Source of the DNA: Nitrospina sp. UBA6727
GTDB taxonomy: Bacteria > Nitrospinota > Nitrospinia > Nitrospinales > VA-1
NCBI GenBank assembly: GCA_002454045.1
Contig: DKID01000003.1
Location: forward strand, 1 to 38,735
Direction: 5' to 3'
DNA: 38,735 nucleotides
This document shows positions 32,626 through 38,735 of this stretch, piece after piece (the first letter of the stretch is position 1; the number at the start of each line of letters is the position of its first letter). Made by a program: the position numbers and the translations under genes. The notes beneath the pieces were generated by a model. That model did not search any database and had not been told where the DNA came from. It worked only from the letters and a program-made list of their open reading frames with translations.

Positions 32626-34581
32626 GTGAAGAAAATAGAAAAACTGGTCGCCGCGTTGACGGCGGAAGGCTCGCTAACTTTCGCCGCGAACCTCGAGTTT
32701 GCCGTGGCGATAGAAAAGAAAATCGCCCGCCTAAAATCTCAAGAGCACGAAGGAAGCACGCTGTGGTTTGAAGACGGAACCGCCAACGTGGCCAACACTC
32801 GCGTCATCGTCAGTCCGACGGGGCATATCGTTTTTTACAACGACGAAGGCAGGCGTTTTCTCTGCGCCGACCCGGGGGGACATCCCCTGCACGAAGCTTT
32901 GTGGACTCGCGATGAGACGACCGGCGAGACGCAGTTGGCGCAAGCCAGGATGCAACTCGACAGTCGGCAGTGGGTGGGCATCAAGCCGCGTGCCAAAACT
33001 TTCGAGACGCAAATCGACATCAGCGGTCAGGACGGTTGGGGAAAAATGTCGCTGGATGACTTGCGCGAAAAAGCCGCGGCGGCGTGGCGCATCCCCTTCT
33101 CCGAAATAAAATATTTTTACGACGACGAACATATCGTCCATCAAGGCGACGGCAAATATAATATCCGTCTGACCAAAGATGGACTCTACGCCTTGCACGA
33201 AGGAAGTTTTGACAAATCCCTTTTCATCAGTTTCATGTTCCGCGTCAACTGGGCGCGGCTTGATTTGATTCCCGTCGTCGAACTTTTTCAATCCACTTTG
33301 CCCGGCACCGGCGGGGCGGTGTTCGAATTTATCTGGGGCATATACCAAGACCAGTCGCGGGAAGAGGAACTGCCGCCGTTGCGGTATCGCGGCCTCCCCA
33401 CTTATCCATCGAAGGAAGCGTTCAATATTTTTTCGGCGTTTTTTGAACCGCGGGGACCGGATGGCGGCGACATCAAAAAAATATTTATGGACCCGATGAC
33501 GTCGCACGAGATTACATGGACGCCGCAAAAACACGCGCCGTCGCGGTACTTCAGCGACGACCATAAATTAGTCGTCACCGCGCAAGACGGTTACCTTTAC
33601 AAAGTTACCGCGTATGATGACCCGATCACCTTTCCCTACACCAACTGCGCGGGAATTAGGAAGCCGCCCATCGAGCGGGAAGTTAGAGTCGGCACGCAAT
33701 CGTTCAGTCTGCTGGAAGGAGAACTCGGCAGGGAAATTCCTTTCGACCCCGCTTGGCAACTTCGTCCGCAGACGTATCCGGCCAAAGTGCATCCCCAACC
33801 TCCGTTCACGTGGAAGTGGTTTTTCAACGGCGAACCGCCGCCGGTCGACCCGGTCAAGGCGCAATACACGGTGCCGTTTTATCCCGAAGGCGCCGCCGAT
33901 ATTGATGAGTCTTCGTTGCAACCGATGGTGCTTGACCAAATATTTTATTATATGGAGATGGCTCCGGCCATGCCGCCGCGGTTGGAAAAAATAAGCAAGG
34001 TTCTCATTCACACTTTTGACACCGTGCTGGCTGGCTGCGTCGATTGCACCAGAGAGCGCGAGTACACCGTCCTGTATAGCGACGCGGAGTTCGCGCAGAA
34101 AAACGCGCAACTGTTGTGGAACTACGCCGCGTCACGCGACCAGTTGGAAAACTTGAAGAAGGTTTCGTTCTTGCTGGAAAAGGACCACATCGCGCACGCT
34201 TACACTTCCAAGTACGAACTGATCTTCAAATGGCTTCCGTTCATGTACCATCAAGATCGTGAAGCCTGCGAAAATATGCTGAAAACTTTAGCGGAGATTC
34301 TTCTGCCCGATGGACTTCTCTACTTGGTCGGACCGCGCCAGTTGGAAGGGCTGTTCGCGCATTATGGATTGGATAGACTTTACAACGACGCGGTTTGCAA
34401 CATGCCATTTTTCCGCCAGCATGTGAAGATGTGCCCGGAGAATCAGGTCAATCCCGACATCTGCGTATTCCTGTTGGAGAAAAAAGACGCGGCGAAAAAA
34501 GAAATCCCGGCGACTCCTGAATCCGCCGTCGGCGATGACGACACCGCGCCGCAAATGCGCGGCTTCAAAAGACCCGACTAA
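32626..34581 (+). CDS. Hypothetical protein, 651 aa, with methyltransferase-like C-terminus
   Basis: No confident family. Start is GTG at 32626, chosen because AAGAGGAG lies 6 nt upstream; a GTG at 32599 falls inside the repeat tract. Residues about 1-60 are helical (KKIEKLVAALTAEGSLTFAA). Residues about 100-420 form an alpha/beta region with many aromatic/Pro residues (HPLHEALWTRDETTGETQ, VFEFIWGIYQDQ). The C-terminal 130 residues look like part of a Rossmann methyltransferase: a helix (REACENMLKTLAEIL), a strand after LLPDGLLYLVGP and a final strand DICVFLLEKKD, but the glycine-rich SAM motif is not obvious. The tail SAVGDDDTAPQ is repeat-like in its DNA. No signal peptide. Divergent from the TPR gene. 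Confidence 0.75.
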   Translation: MKKIEKLVAALTAEGSLTFAANLEFAVAIEKKIARLKSQEHEGSTLWFEDGTANVANTRVIVSPTGHIVFYNDEGRRFLCADPGGHPLHEALWTRDETTGETQLAQARMQLDSRQWVGIKPRAKTFETQIDISGQDGWGKMSLDDLREKAAAAWRIPFSEIKYFYDDEHIVHQGDGKYNIRLTKDGLYALHEGSFDKSLFISFMFRVNWARLDLIPVVELFQSTLPGTGGAVFEFIWGIYQDQSREEELPPLRYRGLPTYPSKEAFNIFSAFFEPRGPDGGDIKKIFMDPMTSHEITWTPQKHAPSRYFSDDHKLVVTAQDGYLYKVTAYDDPITFPYTNCAGIRKPPIEREVRVGTQSFSLLEGELGREIPFDPAWQLRPQTYPAKVHPQPPFTWKWFFNGEPPPVDPVKAQYTVPFYPEGAADIDESSLQPMVLDQIFYYMEMAPAMPPRLEKISKVLIHTFDTVLAGCVDCTREREYTVLYSDAEFAQKNAQLLWNYAASRDQLENLKKVSFLLEKDHIAHAYTSKYELIFKWLPFMYHQDREACENMLKTLAEILLPDGLLYLVGPRQLEGLFAHYGLDRLYNDAVCNMPFFRQHVKMCPENQVNPDICVFLLEKKDAAKKEIPATPESAVGDDDTAPQMRGFKRPD

Positions 34582-34582
34582 C

Positions 34583-34639
34583 GGCGACACGACGCGCACC
34601 GCCGCCGTCATCGCGACCACCACCATCGACGACGCGCGC
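34583..34639. repeat. Degenerate RYS-triplet tract 10
   Basis: ACC GCC GCC GTC ATC GCG ACC ACC ACC ATC GAC GAC between two convergent stop codons. There is no hairpin with T-run, so it is not an ordinary terminator. Confidence 0.55.
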
Positions 34640-34649
34640 CGACTTTGCG

Positions 34650-35588
34650 CTAAACATCCTCGATCGTCTTCGCCACAATCGAGAAAATAGAAATCATACT
34701 TTCAATGGAGCATTTGTCCAGCGTGTCGCGTAGCGTGTGCCAATGGGGATAATCGAAATCTATGAGGAGCGTGGAGGGAATGCCCATGCGGAGGAAAGGG
34801 TAATGGTCGTCAAGAATAGTGTATTTAATTTTATCCTTCAACGACTCGACGCCCTGCTCTTTGGCGACGCGATAAATCTTATCCAAAAAACTTGGGCTGC
34901 TTTTTAGGGAATGAGTTTCCTTGAAGATTTGCAAATCCTTGTCGCCGACCATGTCAATGACCAACACCCAATAAGGCCACGTCGCTCTTTCCTGCTTGGC
35001 AAGTTTCTTTGCGTAATAAGTTGAGCCTAAAAGATTTTGGCCGGAACCTCTGGCGCCGAAATCTTCGCCGTCAAAAAATACCAAGTGAACGGGTCGGGCG
35101 ACGGGATGACGGCTGAGGTATTGCGCCAGCCCGAGTAATATCGCGGTGCTGGAACCGCCGTCGTTCGCGCCCAATATCGGTTTTGATTTGTTCGCGGGGT
35201 CCGGGTCTCTATCGGCAAAGGGTCGGGTGTCGAAATGGGAGCCGATCAAAATTGGCGCGCCGCCGCGGGTTCCGTGAAACCGAAGTTCCAAATTGACCAT
35301 GGTGTGAGGGGCGACTGTTCCCGCGGCGGCGCGGATAGAAAATGGATACTCGACCACTTCGTCGGCGTACTTTTTCCCCACTCTGCGGATTAAACTAATG
35401 GTCTCGCGGTAACCTTCGCTGCCGGGATTTCTGGGACCAAACGCGCAGAGAGTTTCCAAATAATTCCAGATGATTCCAGAATATTTTTTGGTGTCCAGGA
35501 CATTCCCGAAACCGGGCTGAATCCAAAAAAGTATAGAAACGATACTCGCCGCCGCCATGAAATATCGGACTCGTCTTGATTGCGTCAT
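34650..35588 (-). CDS. Glutaminyl-peptide cyclotransferase-like M28 protein
   Basis: Zinc enzyme of the M28/animal-type glutaminyl cyclase group, which converts N-terminal Gln to pyroglutamate on exported proteins; some relatives are aminopeptidases. The 312-aa protein has a basic N-terminus and hydrophobic signal segment (MAAASIVSILFWIQPGFG). Zinc-site and catalytic residues can be aligned: HFDTRPFADRDP (His118), GANDGGSS (Asp143), FFDGEDFGARG (Glu175 as general acid/base, Asp176), VIDMVGD (Asp212), DDHYPF (260-265), and PHWHTLRDT (His284). The single-metal cyclase pattern GEDFG and WHT.RDT fits better than a two-zinc aminopeptidase. Start at 35588 lacks a clear ribosome-binding site. It follows the DUF1858 gene by 28 nt. 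Confidence 0.85.
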   Translation of the reverse strand: MTQSRRVRYFMAAASIVSILFWIQPGFGNVLDTKKYSGIIWNYLETLCAFGPRNPGSEGYRETISLIRRVGKKYADEVVEYPFSIRAAAGTVAPHTMVNLELRFHGTRGGAPILIGSHFDTRPFADRDPDPANKSKPILGANDGGSSTAILLGLAQYLSRHPVARPVHLVFFDGEDFGARGSGQNLLGSTYYAKKLAKQERATWPYWVLVIDMVGDKDLQIFKETHSLKSSPSFLDKIYRVAKEQGVESLKDKIKYTILDDHYPFLRMGIPSTLLIDFDYPHWHTLRDTLDKCSIESMISIFSIVAKTIEDV

Positions 35589-35616
35589 TGCGAAGGTGGA
35601 AGGTTAATGTGGCAAA

Positions 35617-35847
35617 CTATTTGTGTTGCGCAGACACGGTGGGGGTGGGCAAGGTTTTCAGAAACTGTTCGAGTTGACGGATTAGGGTGTTGACCTCCAT
35701 GCCGTGCATCAAAGCCCCGTTTTCCAAAGTATCAAATTTTACGGCGAGGCAACTGCCGCAAGCCATTTGCTTTTCTTTGAAAAATCTCATGGCCTCGGGA
35801 TGGGCGTTGAGAATCTCGTTAATCGTGGCGTTCTTGCTGACGTCCAT
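35617..35847 (-). CDS. DUF1858 domain protein
   Basis: A 76-aa cytoplasmic protein of the DUF1858 (ScdA-N-like) family: MDVSKNATINEILNAHPEAM, then MACGSCLAVKFDTLENGALMHGMEVNTLIRQL, matching the pattern G.xCxGC...ETLE.a...HGid...L. The CxxC (CGSC) is the conserved pair and may bind metal or respond to redox. These proteins are often near Fe-S or nitrogen-oxide genes, but function is unknown. Start is ATG at 35847; AAGGAG lies 15 nt upstream, longer than ideal, and a TTG at 35877 would include the ribosome-binding site in the coding region. Divergent from rpmB. Confidence 0.8.
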   Translation of the reverse strand: MDVSKNATINEILNAHPEAMRFFKEKQMACGSCLAVKFDTLENGALMHGMEVNTLIRQLEQFLKTLPTPTVSAQHK

Positions 35848-35885
35848 AATGATTACCCAAATCTCCTTGCCCCGCAACGGCGGCT

Positions 35886-35914
35886 ATGGTAGCATCTCGC
35901 CCTGTTCATGACAA
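35886..35914 (-). promoter_or_regulatory. Possible promoter of the DUF1858 gene
   Basis: TTGTCA (35909-35914), 17-nt spacer, TACCAT (35886-35891) on the minus strand. Confidence 0.35.
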
Positions 35915-35932
35915 TCTGTTTAGGAGAGTTTG

Positions 35933-36127
35933 ATGTCGCTGAGGTGCGAAATTTGTGACAAGAAATCCCAGTTTGGCAACAACGTCAGCCACGCGAATAA
36001 TAAAACCCGGCGGCGCTGGAAACCAAATATCAAAAAGTTGCGGGTGCTGATGAAGGGTTCGGTAAGAACCATGAAGATTTGTACCCGCTGCATCAAGTCG
36101 GGAAAAATAACCAAAGCCATCAAGTAA
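35933..36127 (+). CDS. rpmB: 50S ribosomal protein bL28
   Basis: Large-subunit ribosomal protein, 64 aa. It has the family N-terminus MSLRCEICDKKSQFGNNVSH, the basic middle RRRWKPNIKKLRV and the C-terminal CTRCIKSGK. The two Cys pairs (CEIC and CTRC) make it the zinc-binding C+ form. TAGGAGAG lies 4-11 nt before the ATG at 35933. It is transcribed alone and its stop overlaps the convergent rel stop by 8 nt. Confidence 0.96.
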   Translation: MSLRCEICDKKSQFGNNVSHANNKTRRRWKPNIKKLRVLMKGSVRTMKICTRCIKSGKITKAIK

Positions 36128-38366
36128 CGCTCAGTTCCTTTTCTCCCCGTTGCGCCAACTTTTCGTCCGCGTCTTCCAGCCTGTCTTGGATTGGCGCGTT
36201 TTTGTTGAAGTCCTTGATTCTCTCCAGATAAATCACGCCGTCAATCTGCCGTATCTTTTCGAGAATTTGGTTCAGATGTTCCACATCGTGAATCTCCACG
36301 GACAGGTTGAAGTAAGCCCTCTTGTGTGGTCCTTGTCGAATGTTCGCGCGGGTGATATTGATCCCGCATTCCGCGAGAGCCTGACTGATGATCGCCATCA
36401 TCCCGGGCTTGTCCGCCGCGACAATCGCGATATGCGCGTGGTAAATAGTTTTCACGCCGGTGTCCCATTCAACGCCCACTAGTCTTTCTGAATTGTCGAT
36501 GACATTGCTCACGCTCGGGCAATCAATATGATGCACCGTGACTCCGCGCCCCTTCGTAACATAACCGACGACGGGTTCCCCGGGCAGCGGATGACAGCAT
36601 TTGCCGATGCGGATTAAAATGTTTTCATCGAAACATTGAACCTTGACTGCGTTGCGGAAAGATTCCGGCCGCCGACTTTCTTTCAGTTTGATCAACTTTT
36701 TTTTGCGCGGCTCTTTCCCTTCCAACTTTTCTTTGGGAATCATTTTTTCGATGACGTGATACGCGGACAACTTCCCGATGCCGATTCCCGTCAGCAAACT
36801 ATCGGTGGAGTTAAAGCCGCAGGCGCGTGCCGCTTCTTCGAAAACCTCGCCCGTCATTTCCGCCGCCGGGTCTAAATCGTATGCGCGGATTTCTTGCTCC
36901 AGCAATTCTTTTCCCATGCTCAAACTTCTCGCCCGTTCTTCGGTGTTTATGTGGTGGGATATCCGACTACGCGCTCTAAAGGTTTTGACAAAGGTCAGCC
37001 AATCGCGACTGGGGGATACGTCCTCGGAGGTGATGATTTCCACGTGGTCGCCGTCTCGCAATTTATAATGTAGCGGGACCACCTTGCCGTTCACTTTTGC
37101 GGACTGGCAATGATACCCAACATCCGTGTGAACTTGAAACGCGAAGTCAATCGGGGTGGTGTCTTGCGGCAAAGCGATTACGTCTCCCTCCGGGGTGAAG
37201 ACATAAACCTCGTCGGGAAACAAATTCACCTTGAAGGCGCTGAGAAATTCCTGCGGATTTTTTAAGTCCTTCTGATTTTCAAGAAGGTGCCGCACCCACA
37301 ACAATTGTTGGCTCATCGAATTTCCATCATCGCCATCTTTTTCCTTATAACACCAGTGCGCCGCGATCCCGCCTTCGCATACCTTATGCATTTCCTCGGA
37401 GCGAATCTGCACCTCCACCCTTTCCCCCCGCGGCCCGTTCACCGTGGTGTGAAGGGACTGATACATGTTGGGTTTGGGCATGGCGATGTAGTCCTTAAAC
37501 TTCCCCGGAATGGGTTTCCAAAGAGAATGCACCAACCCTAAAACGGAATAGCAGTCGCGCAAAGATTCGGTCAAAACTCGCACGCCCACCAAATCATAAA
37601 TATCTTCAAAGCCGACATTATGATCCGCCATTTTTCTGTAGATGCTAAAAAATTGTTTCGGCCGCCCCGCAACTTTTCCGGGGATTTCCGACCTCTCCAA
37701 TTCTTCCGTCAACCGGGAAATAACTTTTTTCACATACCGGTCCCGATACTCCTTACCCTTCGCCACTTTTTCTTCAATCGCCCGATACTCTTCCGGATAA
37801 AGATAACGGAACGAACCGTTCTCCAACTCAATTTTCATCCACCCGATACCGAGACGATTGGCAATGGGGGCGTATATTTCCAGCGTCTCGCGCGCAATCC
37901 TTCTTTGCCTTTCTTCCGAAAGAGACTCCAGCGTCTGCATATTATGAACCCGGTCTGCGAGTTTGATCAAAACCACTCGGATATCCCGCGCCATCGCGAA
38001 AATCATCTTGCGATAGTTTTCCGCCTGATGTTCTTCGCGGCTGGAAAAGTGCACCTGACTGATCTTTGTTACTCCATCCACAAGTCGGAAAATTTCTTCG
38101 CCAAATAATTCCTGAATTTCTTCCGGCGTCGAAAGAGTGTCTTCTATCGTGTCGTGCAACAAACCCGCGGCGATGGTCGTCGCGTCCAACTTTAACTTGA
38201 CCAAATTGTTGGCGACTTCAAGGGGATGAAAAATATAAGCCTCGCCGGACCTTCGACTTTGCCCGCGATGTGCCTTGGCGGAATAAGTGTAGGCGTTCAG
38301 GATGATGTCGATGTCGGCATCGGGCATGTATTCCAACAACGCGTCTGTCAAATCGCGAGCTTTCAT
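36120..38366 (-). CDS. rel: Bifunctional (p)ppGpp synthase/hydrolase (Rel/SpoT)
   Basis: Makes and breaks (p)ppGpp in the stringent response. The 748-aa protein has an HD hydrolase domain (HPLEV at 47-51, HD at 71-72, LADRVHNM at 136-143), a synthetase domain with YDLVGVRVL and KFKDYIAMPKPNMYQSLHT (289-307), TGS (VFTPEGDVIALPQDTTPIDFAF), a helical/zinc-finger region (GKCCHPLPGEPVVGYVTKGRG) and a C-terminal ACT domain (AHIAIVAADKPGMMAI). The intact HD residues plus the basic KFKD synthetase motif (rather than acidic EFDD) suggest both activities. Start at 38366 is supported by a promoter at 38448-38476, which lies inside the longer frame open to 38483. Confidence 0.95.
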   Translation of the reverse strand: MKARDLTDALLEYMPDADIDIILNAYTYSAKAHRGQSRRSGEAYIFHPLEVANNLVKLKLDATTIAAGLLHDTIEDTLSTPEEIQELFGEEIFRLVDGVTKISQVHFSSREEHQAENYRKMIFAMARDIRVVLIKLADRVHNMQTLESLSEERQRRIARETLEIYAPIANRLGIGWMKIELENGSFRYLYPEEYRAIEEKVAKGKEYRDRYVKKVISRLTEELERSEIPGKVAGRPKQFFSIYRKMADHNVGFEDIYDLVGVRVLTESLRDCYSVLGLVHSLWKPIPGKFKDYIAMPKPNMYQSLHTTVNGPRGERVEVQIRSEEMHKVCEGGIAAHWCYKEKDGDDGNSMSQQLLWVRHLLENQKDLKNPQEFLSAFKVNLFPDEVYVFTPEGDVIALPQDTTPIDFAFQVHTDVGYHCQSAKVNGKVVPLHYKLRDGDHVEIITSEDVSPSRDWLTFVKTFRARSRISHHINTEERARSLSMGKELLEQEIRAYDLDPAAEMTGEVFEEAARACGFNSTDSLLTGIGIGKLSAYHVIEKMIPKEKLEGKEPRKKKLIKLKESRRPESFRNAVKVQCFDENILIRIGKCCHPLPGEPVVGYVTKGRGVTVHHIDCPSVSNVIDNSERLVGVEWDTGVKTIYHAHIAIVAADKPGMMAIISQALAECGINITRANIRQGPHKRAYFNLSVEIHDVEHLNQILEKIRQIDGVIYLERIKDFNKNAPIQDRLEDADEKLAQRGEKELSVT

Positions 38367-38447
38367 AGCGCGAAAAAAACCTTCATTATTTTTTCCCTGA
38401 TGGATTAAGAAAAACAAGTCGCCGCGAAAACGACAACCATTGCAGGC

Positions 38448-38476
38448 AGGATACTTCCACAAAAATTTTCTGTCAA
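38448..38476 (-). promoter_or_regulatory. Predicted promoter of rel
   Basis: TTGACA (38471-38476), 17-nt spacer, TATCCT (38448-38453) on the minus strand, about 80 nt before the ATG. Confidence 0.6.
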
Positions 38477-38509
38477 CGACCAACCGCGCCGATTTGCCGT
38501 CGGCTTGGG

Positions 38510-38735
38510 TTAGAACTGCCGCACGAATCTTAAATCCACGCGGTCGCGTTGATAATCATCTAACGCGAAGTTGGAGCGTTGCCGTTCGCGCGTGGCGATT
38601 ATCTGCGGGCTAAAACCGAATACGGTCACGCCGCGGTTCAGCAAAAACACGCGGACGGCGCGCTTGCGGTCGACTTGACGCTCGTCCGAAAACGGCGCAT
38701 TGACCTCGTGCCGTCGCCGGCGACCTGATTTTTAG
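38510..38735 (-). CDS. 3' end of an outer-membrane beta-barrel protein (partial)
   Basis: The last 73 codons of a minus-strand gene ending at TAA (38510-38512). The translation ends in the strands FLLNRGVTVFGFSPQIIATR, then ALDDYQRDRVDLRFVRQF, with a terminal Phe and alternating residues typical of outer-membrane barrels. It resembles the C-terminus of surface-lipoprotein-assembly-modifier (Slam/DUF560-like) barrels, tentatively. The frame meets a stop at 38732-38734, three codons beyond a GC-rich CCGTCGCCGGCGACC string, so the gene is either frameshifted there, interrupted, or this string is a sequence error. The rest lies outside the window. Confidence 0.55.

Noticed and set aside
34583..34639. 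Triplet tract between convergent genes as a bidirectional terminator
   Set aside because: It has no self-complementary stem with a T-tract; the same sequence type also occurs upstream of genes.
1..38735. tRNA, rRNA, CRISPR arrays, insertion sequences
   Set aside because: Gaps were read on both strands; no cloverleaf, rRNA-like segment, regularly spaced identical repeats, transposase or terminal inverted repeats were seen. The triplet tracts lack regular spacers, so they are not CRISPR.

Overview
The window reads as a chromosomal segment of a Gram-negative, autotrophic, probably nitrite-oxidising bacterium of the Nitrospinota/Nitrospirota type. This assignment is inference. It rests on three things: both subunits of ATP-citrate lyase (key enzyme of the reductive TCA cycle), an unusually long AclA, and two accessory genes typical of type II DMSO-reductase-family respiratory enzymes such as nitrite oxidoreductase, namely a TorD/NarJ-like chaperone and an ethylbenzene-dehydrogenase-type haem-binding lipoprotein. 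The catalytic NxrA/NxrB-type subunits are not in this window.

Layout. 1-5564 (minus): aclB, a Sel1-repeat protein, a small secreted protein, then aclA; the two small genes separate aclB from aclA. 5785-7314 (plus): comM/yifB. 7439-7741 (minus): a cold-shock protein and its terminator. 8132-9526 (plus): a YqeG-like HAD phosphatase, an unknown 169-aa protein and a 55-aa two-helix membrane protein. 9519-10085 (minus): a tail-anchored coiled-coil protein. 10254-18703 (plus): xerC, hslV, hslU, argB, hrcA, grpE, mutM and ilvD, a housekeeping run with a possible leader ORF in front of ilvD. 18785-19738 (plus): an unknown 317-aa protein. 19743-32371 (minus): a long same-strand run that reads, in transcription order, TPR protein, HExxH/zinc protein, TorD/NarJ-like chaperone, DASS transporter, dnaE, M16 peptidase, haem-binding lipoprotein. 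32626-34581 (plus): an unknown 651-aa protein. 34650-35847 (minus): a DUF1858 protein and a glutaminyl-cyclase-like M28 protein. 35933-36127 (plus): rpmB. 36120-38476 (minus): rel/spoT with its promoter. 38510-38735: the 3' end of a beta-barrel outer-membrane protein.

The most unusual feature is not a gene. Most gaps longer than about 80 bp hold a degenerate triplet tract of purine-pyrimidine-(C/G) units (GTC, ATC, GCC, ACC, GCG), on either strand and in every gene-orientation context. These tracts are annotated as repeats; one appears to have been translated into the N-terminus of the YqeG-like protein. Several clean sigma-70-type promoters are visible, including a perfect TTGACA-17-TATAAT in front of the TPR gene. 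No tRNA, rRNA, CRISPR array or insertion sequence was seen.
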